A stretch of 64,000 bases of DNA, taken from NCBI RefSeq assembly GCF_000187245.1, contig NC_027863.1, positions 1,229,629 to 1,293,628 on the forward strand, written 5' to 3'. The notes beneath the pieces are model-generated. The model did no database searches. It had not been told where the DNA came from and saw only the letters and a list, made by a program, of their open reading frames with translations. The translations under genes and the position numbers were made by a program. Source of the stretch: Ogataea parapolymorpha DL-1 (taxonomy: Eukaryota > Ascomycota > Pichiomycetes > Pichiales > Pichiaceae). Positions 46,552 to 55,521 of the stretch are shown here, piece after piece. The stretch's first letter is position 1, and the number at the start of each line of letters is the position of its first letter.

Positions 46552-48675
46552 TTATTGCTGCTGATATTTCTTAAATACTAGCTGTCTAAGTAGAGATCCG
46601 TTAATATCTAAACTTTTCCACTCGTTGAGATCCAACAAAAGACTGAAGTAGCAAAGCAAACCTTGAATGTATTGCTGACGGATAGTAAACTCGTACTCAC
46701 GGCCCCCATATTCCTCTTTTTCGATAATAAGGTTCAGATATTGCAATGTGTCCTCCTTTGTAATGTTCTGGCTGATCATCCCGTTTTGCATGTATCTAAT
46801 TGGATTCGGAAATGAGCTCTGTTTGATTCCAGCAGGAATATCCTCTCTGAATGTCTCGTAGCACCAGAGTGCCAGACATGACGTGGCGACGTACTTAGCC
46901 AAATGGGGAATGGAAAATATCATTCCTGTGCTCAGGAACACAGTCCGTAAAAGCTTACAGGCATTGTTCAGGGAAAGCTGTGCGCTGGGACTTCGGATCC
47001 AAGCACGGATCTTGGTAGACACATTAATTCGCGGATACGGATTTTCCCGAGACACAGCACTCGCGTATTGGGAAGCCAGTTTATACACCGCAAAGGTGTC
47101 GACATGTAGAAGAAGAAGCCCAAATTGGTACTGAGTAAGGTTATTCCAGAAAATTGGCGAGGTGTCGTACTTGTTCAAATAGGCCAATGTGGCACTTTGG
47201 GAGTCATCTTTTTTCAGGAATGTGTTGTTGGTGGTCAGAATCTGGAAATCAAAATACTCGCGCCATTGATTGTAGGCATCTTGGAGTCTCAAAATTAAAG
47301 CACTCATTTTCTTGTTGGACACAATGCCCAGGTCCTGCAGTCCCTTCCATCGCAGATCCCACGTTATGCTAATCAGGCCTTGCAAGAAAATCAGCCTCGA
47401 AAACTGTGAAAAACAGTTCATGTTGTACTCTTTCTGATGGTCCTTATACGGCTGCATAAGACGTCTAAGCGAAAACAAAAAGTTGGGCCAGCTCCCTTCT
47501 TCCTTGATATGGGGCATGATATTGATTGAGTTTTCTGTTTGCATGGACACCGACTGTCTTCTTCGTGGCATCAGCTCCCGCGGCTGTTTTGAATACTCTG
47601 ACAAGAATAGTTCTGCATCAGAGGCCGTCCAGACGGCGTCTGTGTACGGGAGATCGAGTTGCAAGTCAAATATGGATATCAAAGCATGACACTCATTTAA
47701 GTACGCGTGCTGCGAGTCGCAGATGTATGCGAAAAAAGCCAGTCGTTTGCGGGACTCATACTGTATCCACTCATGCCACCGCTCTCCCAAATTTGAAGAA
47801 GAAACGTTGTCGAGCTCAAAAAGTTCCGGCTCCTGCAATGACCGTGTGAGGCTCGGAACGTCCAATACTCCGATGATGGTGGCATGGAAAAGGCGCATCT
47901 GTTTCTGTAAACCAGGGTCGCCAATGTTGGAGCAAAAGTAGCATGTCAGAATAAATGACTGCATTAACTCCAGCTTGAGGTCCTGTGAGTCGCATAGCAT
48001 GTTTATCTGGAGTTTCAGCAGCCTGCGCTGAATCCGGACTGCCATGTCCATGTTGGAGCTGGATTTCGAATAGACCATGCCTATTACCATAACCAGAGTG
48101 AGTAAAAATGGGTGGCTATGGCAGCCAAATGATGGCTTGTGGATAATAGGATAGTTGGCATCGAAATTACTCCAAAATAAGTCAGCAAAGTACGAAACTG
48201 TAACGGGACTAAGAGACGTTCTCAATTGCTGAAGCTGGAGCATTCCCAGCAGCATGTCAATGGTTCCCTCGCTGTAGATATCTTTGCGGGTCAAAGGTGG
48301 CTCGGACATGATGGAAAAGTCCGGGTATATTGGTTCCATGAGCGGTTCGTCCAAAGACGAGGCTGACTGATCGTAGTCGTAATCTCCGAATAGCCAGCTA
48401 TAACTATCAGGTGACCGCTCTGGAGGCTTTTCTGCGGTAGAATGGGTGTGTGCCTCATCGGGCACTCCATCTTGTGCCCGCAGAAGCTCGATCCTGCGCT
48501 GATGAGTTTTGGATTTCAAGTGCTTCTCTCGCAGATCTCGACGAGCAAATGCCACATTACACTGCTGACACGAATAGGGCTTAATGGCGTCATGGTTGAC
48601 AAGGTGACGGCTCAGATAGTCTGCTCTGGAGAACCCTTTGTGGCATATTTCACACTCAAAGCGTTTATTTGTCAT
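46552..48675 (-). CDS. C2H2 zinc-finger transcription factor with fungal regulatory domain
   Basis: 707 aa from ATG 48675; the frame is open to a TTG 12 bp upstream. Two C2H2 fingers lie at residues about 8-60: the first CX2CX12HX3H and the second CX2CX12HX5H. A basic segment (KSKTHQRR) follows. The rest resembles the fungal transcription factor middle region (about 130-600: YFADLFWSNFDANYPIIHKPSF, a region of many helices). This design occurs in many yeast nutrient regulators, and I cannot assign an ortholog. It sits between the permease and DUR3 genes, and its own promoter carries a GATA inverted repeat, so it may control this nitrogen cluster. Confidence 0.85.
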   Translation of the reverse strand: MTNKRFECEICHKGFSRADYLSRHLVNHDAIKPYSCQQCNVAFARRDLREKHLKSKTHQRRIELLRAQDGVPDEAHTHSTAEKPPERSPDSYSWLFGDYDYDQSASSLDEPLMEPIYPDFSIMSEPPLTRKDIYSEGTIDMLLGMLQLQQLRTSLSPVTVSYFADLFWSNFDANYPIIHKPSFGCHSHPFLLTLVMVIGMVYSKSSSNMDMAVRIQRRLLKLQINMLCDSQDLKLELMQSFILTCYFCSNIGDPGLQKQMRLFHATIIGVLDVPSLTRSLQEPELFELDNVSSSNLGERWHEWIQYESRKRLAFFAYICDSQHAYLNECHALISIFDLQLDLPYTDAVWTASDAELFLSEYSKQPRELMPRRRQSVSMQTENSINIMPHIKEEGSWPNFLFSLRRLMQPYKDHQKEYNMNCFSQFSRLIFLQGLISITWDLRWKGLQDLGIVSNKKMSALILRLQDAYNQWREYFDFQILTTNNTFLKKDDSQSATLAYLNKYDTSPIFWNNLTQYQFGLLLLHVDTFAVYKLASQYASAVSRENPYPRINVSTKIRAWIRSPSAQLSLNNACKLLRTVFLSTGMIFSIPHLAKYVATSCLALWCYETFREDIPAGIKQSSFPNPIRYMQNGMISQNITKEDTLQYLNLIIEKEEYGGREYEFTIRQQYIQGLLCYFSLLLDLNEWKSLDINGSLLRQLVFKKYQQQ

Positions 48676-48681
48676 TAAAAC

Positions 48682-48708
48682 TATCAAAGCAGCGAGATCG
48701 CTTTGATA
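48682..48708. promoter_or_regulatory. GATA-containing inverted repeat
   Basis: TATCAAAGC, a 9-nt spacer, then GCTTTGATA: a perfect 9-bp inverted repeat whose outer ends are GATA cores in opposite orientation (the right one extends to GATAAG). It starts 7 bp upstream of the C2H2 regulator ATG. A further GATAAG is at 48775-48780. Confidence 0.5.
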
Positions 48709-48805
48709 AGATTGGTGCGAGGTGTCTACAAAATTAAAGTTTTCTAAAACCGGTCCGAATTATTCGAGAGCCACGATAAGTAGCAAGTGATACATAAAAC
48801 CTCAA

Positions 48806-50970
48806 TCAATCTTTTTCAGAGAGGCGTTCAATGGCCTGATCAATTCCTCCGGCTCTTTCGTGAGCAATTTCAGCAGACACCTGACTGCGAACAACATGCA
48901 GTTCCTCAGGATGCTCATTCTGCCACTCTCTAAGTTTCCAAGTTTGTCCAGTGAGGTCCCAGTATATTCCTCTCATGGAAACATATATTCCATGTCTTCC
49001 TTCCCACAACGGGTAGATAATGACAATGAAGGCAGAAAAGAATAACCAGATAATGCCAACAGTCACCCATCCCGTGAAGAATTTCTTGGAGAAAATGTAT
49101 TTGCTTCCGTACATTGGCATTGGCCAAAGCACAAGCAGCGAGATTGCCATAAACAAACAGGTGTATCCGGCAATTTTGGAGGCTTTTCTGAGAAGTTCCT
49201 CCTCTTCGGCAGCAGCAGTAGCTTTCTTTTGCTCGTAGATGTCGTGAGCAATGGCGGTCATATGCGACTTGACAGGCTGGAACTCTGCGTCCTCAGTGAC
49301 AGGCTCGGTGGCCTCAATGATTTCCTCAGTCTCATCCACTCTTCTAATGGTTTTGAGAATTTCCCAGTCAAACTCCTGCGATCCAAAAGCATAAGTCAGG
49401 ATTGGCACAAAGATCAATGGTGAGAGCAGAGCAACAACGTTACCTGTCAGCATGGCATCGTCCTCAAAAGTGTTGGACACAGTTATGCTTCCAAACTTCT
49501 TTTTTGTGCACACAAGCCAACTCATGATGGCGAAGGCTGTTCCAAGAATAGGCGACCAGACAACGGCGTGAACATTTTGTTTTTTTGATAGCAGAGTCAT
49601 AGCGGCAGGGAAAACAGCGGCGGAAATAATGATACCCATAAGCTCGTACAGGTATCCCATCGAGATGCCTGCATACCATAAGCCGGTAGCAAAGCCAGAC
49701 ATCACTAGGGAAAAAACCACGACTGACACGTGCGAGGTGAAAATGAGTCTTTTTCCGGACGCCGAAGGGTTGATGTAGCCTTTGTAGATATCGTAGGAGA
49801 AAATTGAGGAGACGGCAATGAATTCAGCAGAGGAGGCAGAGGTGACGGCCATAAAGACCATAATCAACGCAGCAACCGCACCGCCTTTTCCCATCATGGC
49901 AACGGCGGCGCTTGGTAGCACCAAACCTGCAGACACTTCATCAGCCGTGAGCAGGTTTGGATAGGAAGGAAATGCCGGTGTCTTCTCGAGAGCAACACAG
50001 GCAAGACCCATAGTGGTAGACACAAGCCAAGGAACAGCGAACCATGCAAGGCCGCCAAAAATGTATCCCGGCAAGGCTGCGGCAGGACTGGAGGCTATGG
50101 CCTTGTTCCAGTATCCGTTATCAAGGAAAACAGTACCGAAGTTTCCGACAATGTTGATGACGAAAAATATTCCTCCAGACCGAGAATTCATGGTGAGGAA
50201 GGACCCCTCGGCATTGCCCTCGATCGGCTTCTCCTTGGCGGCCTCAATAACCAAGTCATACACTTTGCTTGTGGATCCTAAAACGTCTCCGGAAACATAG
50301 GTGGTGAATGCAAATGTGAGAATAATGACGATGATGGCAATGGTGTGAGCGTAATCAGTCAGGAAAGTAGCCTTGATTCCACCAAACAAGGTGTACACAA
50401 CGACACCAACCGGCAGCAGGAAACAGGCAGCAACAGTATTCATGCCAGTCAAGTCACTGATGACGGCAGAACCTCCCGTGAGAAGCATAGCAGTCACCAG
50501 AACGTTTGTGGCAATGGCAAAGAACATGTAAACTGCATGGGCAGTGGTTCCATATCTGGCCTTGACAATTTCCAGGTATGTGTGAGCTTCCGGGGCCCTC
50601 TGCTTGGCCTTGATGGCAATAAACGCAAACAGAATAATTTGCACGGTAGCACCCGAGGCATAGTAGAAACCTGACAGTTAGTAAAGAATGTGCATACGCC
50701 ATGGTACTCACCTCCAGAAATACCGTTCTTGTACACCTGGGTGCACGATTGTAGCAGTGTGGCAGCCCAAGTCCAGGAACTCACAACTGCTGCTGCAATC
50801 AAACCAGTTTTAACAGACCGCCCAGCGGCCACAAACTCTTCAGCAGTGATAATCTCTTTTTGGTATCTTCGGAGAATGAATGTAGTCATAATCATTCCGA
50901 GAGAAAACACAAAGCCGAGTCCAACGACAACGGCATATCCTGCGCCTTGAGGAAGAGGAGCTTCTAGCAT
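48806..50970 (-). CDS. DUR3: Urea/polyamine:proton (sodium-solute) symporter Dur3, two exons
   Basis: Exons 50712-50970 and 48806-50670 on the minus strand, 707 aa; S. cerevisiae Dur3 has 735. It imports urea and polyamines at the plasma membrane. Exon 1 has [34 protein letters not shown] and [12 protein letters not shown]. Exon 2 continues [48 protein letters not shown] and [16 protein letters not shown], all strongly conserved in Dur3. About 14-15 membrane helices are present, with a cytosolic acidic loop near residue 530. The splice joins Gly-Gly-Phe-Tyr-Tyr in frame. It is divergent from a deaminase-like gene across 551 bp with GATA sites. Confidence 0.93.
50671..50711 (-). other. Spliceosomal intron of DUR3, 41 nt
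   Basis: Donor GTGAGT, branch site ACTAAC and acceptor TGTCAG, with the branch adenosine 7 nt before the last G. The length is not a multiple of three, so retention shifts the frame. Splicing restores the conserved Dur3 sequence across the junction. Confidence 0.92.
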
Positions 50971-51521
50971 GACGATTGGTGGTCTTCAAAGGGAAAATCG
51001 AATGAGATTTATAACTGAAAAATTTTGAAAGGCATCATCTATTCAGAATAGCTTAGTGACGGTTTCATTTAGTTATCAACTGTGATAGAAAAACCCCCTG
51101 CCGTTTTCTGCAGACGAGGCCATTATGTGGAGACGCAACTAAATATTTTGAGATGGCATTTCGCCCAAGGCAGGCAAAATTTGACGAACGCGCATCACGA
51201 CCATGTTTAGAAGTCCAGTTGTTCAACGTTTGAACAACAGTTCGTAATGAATTTTTTCAATAAGATAATGCTTTACTGCAATAATTCTGTCGCCGCAAAG
51301 AAAGGCGAAGCGATGAACAATAGCGCCGGCTTTCGGCGCCCGCAGATACTCAAATCTGGAAAATTTTGCATAGATTACAATAGGTATAGCCGTCTAAAAT
51401 GATTATCAGGCATAGATAAGGCCGAGAAAGGTAGCAATGAAAAATTTGCGCGCTGATTAGACGGTTGCGTGCCCCGTAGCAAAATATTATTGGCTGCAAC
51501 AGTAGAGCATATCTTCAATCA
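50971..51521. promoter_or_regulatory. Divergent promoter region DUR3 / deaminase-like gene
   Basis: A 551-bp stretch without a gene. It holds a perfect 21-bp inverted repeat (51218-51238; GTTGTTCAA, 3-nt spacer, TTGAACAAC), a GATAAG at 51415-51420, further GATA cores at about 51073, 51084, 51264 and 51402, and a hairpin GCGCCG-GCTTT-CGGCGC that includes CCG-N5-CGG (51326-51336). This is consistent with nitrogen-responsive control. Confidence 0.6.
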
Positions 51522-52658
51522 ATGGATATCACAACTTTTGTGAGCGAGCTGCCCAAATGCGAGCTGCACCTTCATATAGAGGGCACGCTAACGGCTGAAC
51601 GGCGCTGGTTATGTGCACAAGCAAATGGGATTGAGATTCCTGGGGTGAAGTCTTTAGAAGAGCTTAAAAGCCAATATTTAACCGAATATCTTTATGAAGA
51701 GGGTCAAGATGCCACCAAATACTTGCAGGAGTTTTTGGAGGTATACTATGCCTCCATGAATGTCCTGCTCACAGAGGACGATTTCTACCATTTGGCTTTG
51801 GACTACATCAAAGTTGCGCAATCTCAGAATATCAGATATTTAGAGGCATTTTTTGATCCCCAGGCTCATACTTCTCGCGGAGTTGATTTTGATACCGTGA
51901 TGAGTGGCCTTCTGAAAGCTCAAAGAATGGCTCCAATGTACGATGTTCAAATTCATTGGATAATGTGCATTTTGAGAGACATGTCAGCTGAAAGTGCTCT
52001 TGAGACGATCCGCCAGGCAGAACCTTACAAAGATAAAATAATAGCTCTGGGTCTGGATTCCGATGAGTACAACAATCCGCCAGGTAAATTTCAGGAAACA
52101 TTCTTGATGGCACGCAAATATGCGTGGAAGATTACTGCCCATTGCGACGTTGGTCAAAAAAATTCACATGATCATATCGAGTACGTAGTGACTGAGCTGG
52201 GAGGGAAAAGAGGCAAGCCAGCTACACATGAAATTGTGAACCCAGAGCATTATTTACTTCCCCAACTTGAGAGTGGCGCAGATAGAATAGACCATGGGTT
52301 GAATGCTGCTGACAAGTCCGAATTGTTGGAGCTGGTGAAAAAAGCCAATATAGGACTCACACTATGTCCTATGGGCTACCAAAAACATTTGGGACCACAA
52401 AATGTATTCCCAAAAGTTATCAAACTCCATCGCTATGGAATTCCGATCACATTGAATAGTGATGACCCCGCATATCTTGTTTACTCAAAGACGGGAACAA
52501 TTTTAGGTGTTGCAGAAGGGTGCCATTTCACATTCAAAGATATCTACGACTTTGAAAAAAATGCTATAAAAATGGCTTGGACGCCTGACGTCGACTTCAA
52601 ACGCAACTTCCTTCTCGAACTAGATCGCGTATATTCAAAGTATTGTACGCATAACTAA
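51522..52658 (+). CDS. Adenosine/adenine deaminase-like metal hydrolase with altered active site
   Basis: 378 aa, longer than yeast adenine deaminase Aah1 (347). The fold is clear: zinc ligands H16 and H18 (ELHLHIEGTL), H207, and the Asp of NSDDPAY at about 312, plus QAHTSRG and RIDHGLNA. However, the HAGE segment, whose Glu is the catalytic proton donor in adenosine deaminases, reads HCDV (207-210), followed by GQKN. Several microbial relatives have a similar HCDVDQ string, so this is probably a separate subgroup with another substrate. The neighbourhood of nitrogen transporters suggests a catabolic deaminase. Its stop codon overlaps that of the convergent MFS gene. Confidence 0.75.
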   Translation: MDITTFVSELPKCELHLHIEGTLTAERRWLCAQANGIEIPGVKSLEELKSQYLTEYLYEEGQDATKYLQEFLEVYYASMNVLLTEDDFYHLALDYIKVAQSQNIRYLEAFFDPQAHTSRGVDFDTVMSGLLKAQRMAPMYDVQIHWIMCILRDMSAESALETIRQAEPYKDKIIALGLDSDEYNNPPGKFQETFLMARKYAWKITAHCDVGQKNSHDHIEYVVTELGGKRGKPATHEIVNPEHYLLPQLESGADRIDHGLNAADKSELLELVKKANIGLTLCPMGYQKHLGPQNVFPKVIKLHRYGIPITLNSDDPAYLVYSKTGTILGVAEGCHFTFKDIYDFEKNAIKMAWTPDVDFKRNFLLELDRVYSKYCTHN

Positions 52659-54154
52659 AAGCTATAACGGAAATGTTTATTTTGCACGTCTGTTAGATCG
52701 TGTTCATCAACCTCTTCTCCCACTCGAATGAGCTCTTCAACGGTTAGGGGAACGCCACTCTCCGATTCATGCTTTCGATCTCTCCGCTTGTTCTCCAAAG
52801 AACACAAAATCGCATACGTAGTCACGCAGAAAAACATGATCACACATGCTGCCAACATAGCTTTGATTCCTGTATGATATGTTGGAGACTCAGAGTCAAT
52901 AAAAAACTGAGGACCTATAAGATTGCCGAGAGCATAGAACAGACCCACGCTGATAGAGTTGAAAGATTTCTTCGAGCTGCCGCTATTATTTGACGCGATC
53001 AGCGACAATGTCAGCACATATGGAGCATTGTAGAAACCACAAATATACACTGCCGCAAGGCAAGTGTTTCTGTGCTCTTCTGGAGAGATTTTCCAGAGCA
53101 TAATGATGCCAGCCATCGTGATACTCGTTGTTATACAGATAAGAATGAATCTGATATTCTTCACAAAGTAACAAATCAATGCCACTGTGAGACAGGCTCC
53201 CATAGCCACGGCTGCTTGAGGCGTGGCAAGAAGCATGGTTTTGTAGTTTGAATACCCAAATCCTTTAATGATAAAGGTGTTGAAATTGGTAATTCCGGCA
53301 TTGATAAAGTTTTGCACAATGATGAACACCACCAGTAACCAGTACTTAGGGTCACGAACCGACTCCAAAATCTGTGACCACTTGATTTCTCCCAGATTCA
53401 GATGAATACCCGTCTGATTGGTTGCCGTCCGGGCAATTGCGCATTGGCGTTCTCTTTTCGAAAGAAACCAAGCGTTTTCAATTTTGGAAGGGAGAATAAA
53501 GTAATAGCAGGCCCCAAAGACGACAGTGACGGCACCATAAACTAGAAAAATGTATTGCCAGATCGCCAGTGGGCCTCCCCAGTGACCTATTCCATAACCA
53601 AAGATACCGTTGAACACACCGGCAAACGTGTTGGACCACAAAGCCATTCTAATAGGCTGTTCCTTCTTCGTATACCAAGTAGTTGAAATAACAATGCAAG
53701 CAGGCTGGATTGCGGCCTCAAAAATTCCCAGAAACAAACGGATAATTGCTAGACCTGCGAAGTTATGGCAAGCAGACATACACATCAGCAGTGCTCCCCA
53801 GATCATCATGAGTATACACATGAAACGTCCTAGGTTATGGATCCTGGATAGCAGGAAAAACACTGGTATTTCGGCAAACAAATAACCTAGGTAAAAGATA
53901 GTTGCTAGCCAACTGTATTCTTGTCCTTTCAAGTTGTTATCAGTTTTCAGACCATAGATCGCAGCATATGAAAGGGAATTCTTGTCCAGAAGCTGTAAGA
54001 ACACTGTGCAAACAAGAAATGGTAGCACAACAAGATCAATCTTCGTCACCACACGTTTGTTGAGCTTCAGCTCCTCAGCGAGGATCTCTGGAGAGTTGTC
54101 ATAACTGTCGTTATTTTCCAGAATAGATTCGGTGTGAACGTCCTTTTCAGTCAT
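52655..54154 (-). CDS. MFS permease of the anion:cation symporter (Dal5-like) family
   Basis: 499 aa from ATG 54154; the frame extends upstream only to a TTG. Twelve membrane helices are predicted. The family strings KIDLVVLPFLVCTVFLQLLDKNSLSYAAIYGLK at the start (broken across the first helix), LGYLFAEIPVFFLLSR and RLFLGIFEAAIQPACI match fungal ACS transporters (Dal5, Tna1, Vht1 types), which import allantoate, ureidosuccinate, vitamins or dipeptides. A CGG-N5-CCG site at 54269 lies upstream of its TATA box (54198-54205) and another at 54171. Those sites link it to the neighbouring racemase-family gene, which suggests it imports that enzyme's substrate; this is inference. Confidence 0.88.
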   Translation of the reverse strand: MTEKDVHTESILENNDSYDNSPEILAEELKLNKRVVTKIDLVVLPFLVCTVFLQLLDKNSLSYAAIYGLKTDNNLKGQEYSWLATIFYLGYLFAEIPVFFLLSRIHNLGRFMCILMMIWGALLMCMSACHNFAGLAIIRLFLGIFEAAIQPACIVISTTWYTKKEQPIRMALWSNTFAGVFNGIFGYGIGHWGGPLAIWQYIFLVYGAVTVVFGACYYFILPSKIENAWFLSKRERQCAIARTATNQTGIHLNLGEIKWSQILESVRDPKYWLLVVFIIVQNFINAGITNFNTFIIKGFGYSNYKTMLLATPQAAVAMGACLTVALICYFVKNIRFILICITTSITMAGIIMLWKISPEEHRNTCLAAVYICGFYNAPYVLTLSLIASNNSGSSKKSFNSISVGLFYALGNLIGPQFFIDSESPTYHTGIKAMLAACVIMFFCVTTYAILCSLENKRRDRKHESESGVPLTVEELIRVGEEVDEHDLTDVQNKHFRYSF

Positions 54155-54170
54155 AATTAGAGTCTCTCTA

Positions 54171-54181
54171 CGGAGGTGCCG
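54171..54181. promoter_or_regulatory. CGG-N5-CCG inverted repeat, MFS gene leader
   Basis: CGG AGGTG CCG, 17 bp upstream of the MFS ATG and downstream of its TATA box. It has the form of a Zn2Cys6 dimer site, but its position makes an activating role less likely than for the copy at 54269. Confidence 0.4.
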
Positions 54182-54268
54182 AGATTTCCATGTACATTTA
54201 TATAAGATTCCTCGAGAGCAATATAGGAGCCACAACTTACGACAACATTTTTTTTGACTATTCTGGAT

Positions 54269-54279
54269 CGGGATCCCCG
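54269..54279. promoter_or_regulatory. CGG-N5-CCG inverted repeat, MFS gene promoter
   Basis: CGG GATCC CCG within TCGG-N5-CCGA. It lies 115 bp upstream of the MFS ATG and about 63 bp upstream of its TATA box, a normal place for an upstream activating site. Confidence 0.5.
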
Positions 54280-54325
54280 AGACTTTTTCCTAGGGTTTTC
54301 CGAAATTATTACAAATAGTCGTAGC

Positions 54326-55366
54326 TTATCTATGTATTACAAACCCTCTATATCCGATCTCGTCATCAGGATCCAGCCACCATTCTGATTTTCCGAGTAG
54401 ATGTGCTTGACCTTGAATTTCAACGACACATGCTTTTTTGGTGTTACAATTTGCCCTAACATTAGTATCCACAATCTTGGCCTTGAAGGTAGAACCTATG
54501 ATGGATTCGTTCACGAAAATGTGCTCGGGTGAAATCCGACCCTTCAAGTATAGCAAGCCTGTTCTTCCAGCTGTTCCAGAGCCGCAAGGAGATCTGTCTA
54601 TTTGCTTGTGGCCTAGTACCAAAACAGATTTCTGGTTGGGTTTTGTTTCATCTGTTGGATCCTTTTGTCTTACATTAACAAAATCAACTCCGTGTAGCCC
54701 TTTAATCTGAGGAAACTCCTCGCTAGAGATGTCCAATCCCATTTTTTGTATTCTCTCCTTAATCTCACCACCCAGTTCGATAATGCGACTTGAACTCTCA
54801 GGTTTGACTTGGAGAACAATTGGATCAAGCTCTGCAAAAAAGTTAAATGCCCCATTAAAAACTATATCTCCTGTAATCGGACCCATAGAGGAATTAATTG
54901 TCAAGTTTTCGTAAAGGATCCAAACAGGGGTGTTGCGGAACCTGACATACTCAACTTTTTGGCCATTCCAACATGCCTCTGTTTCGAGTATGCCGACGGT
55001 AGTTTCGAGTCTGATTGACATCAGATCTGGCTTCAATCTGTAATGCTCATCGGGTAACTTGCGTAGCTGGATTAAGAGAGTGACAATCGCGATGATTCCG
55101 TGGCCACATTGGTCTGTATAGCCACTAGGATTCATGAAAAGAACGGCAGCATCACCATTTTCGACTGGGTCTAAGAGAAACCCTCCAAACATATCGTAAT
55201 GTCCTCTTGGTTCTCTCATCAGCGATAGTCTTATGTAGTCATGCTCCCGCTCTAGACAGTTCCTTTTCTCCAGAAGAGTTTTGCCCGGCAGGCTGGGAAG
55301 TCCTCCTGTGACAACCCGGAAAGGCTCGCCACAGGTATGTGTTTCCACTGTTGTGATTGTGTGCAT
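54326..55366 (-). CDS. Proline racemase/hydroxyproline epimerase-family enzyme (two-cysteine type)
   Basis: 346 aa. The fold resembles human trans-3-hydroxy-L-proline dehydratase (L3HYPDH): THTCGEPFRVV, EPRGHYDMFGG, CGHG and DRSPxGSG strings, and an ending GQAHLLGKSEWWL with RGFVI. Two active-site positions matter: C87 (QCGHG) and C261 (DRSPCGSG). Dehydratases have Thr at the second site, whereas racemases and epimerases have Cys at both, so epimerase or racemase activity on proline or hydroxyproline is the better guess. It is divergent from a Zn2Cys6 regulator across 155 bp with a CTCGG-N5-CCGAG palindrome, and next to an importer-type MFS gene. Confidence 0.85.
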   Translation of the reverse strand: MHTITTVETHTCGEPFRVVTGGLPSLPGKTLLEKRNCLEREHDYIRLSLMREPRGHYDMFGGFLLDPVENGDAAVLFMNPSGYTDQCGHGIIAIVTLLIQLRKLPDEHYRLKPDLMSIRLETTVGILETEACWNGQKVEYVRFRNTPVWILYENLTINSSMGPITGDIVFNGAFNFFAELDPIVLQVKPESSSRIIELGGEIKERIQKMGLDISSEEFPQIKGLHGVDFVNVRQKDPTDETKPNQKSVLVLGHKQIDRSPCGSGTAGRTGLLYLKGRISPEHIFVNESIIGSTFKAKIVDTNVRANCNTKKACVVEIQGQAHLLGKSEWWLDPDDEIGYRGFVIHR

Positions 55367-55415
55367 TGGGGTTCTTGAGGAAACGAGAAAAAAATTCCTG
55401 TACTGAGTCGTGGTG

Positions 55416-55430
55416 CTCGGCTTCCCCGAG
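55416..55430. promoter_or_regulatory. CTCGG-N5-CCGAG palindrome between racemase and regulator
   Basis: Perfect 5-bp arms around a 5-nt spacer (CTTCC), so the core is CGG-N5-CCG (55418-55428). It lies 50 bp upstream of the racemase ATG and about 92 bp upstream of the Zn2Cys6 gene ATG. This is the classic form of a Zn2Cys6 homodimer site. Confidence 0.6.
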
Positions 55431-55521
55431 TTCTGTTATCACGCGAAAAGCAAATTTCTGCGTTTGTGTGAGCCTCACTTATGCCAAAAAAAATCAAAAT
55501 AACCATTATTTACCGAACACA

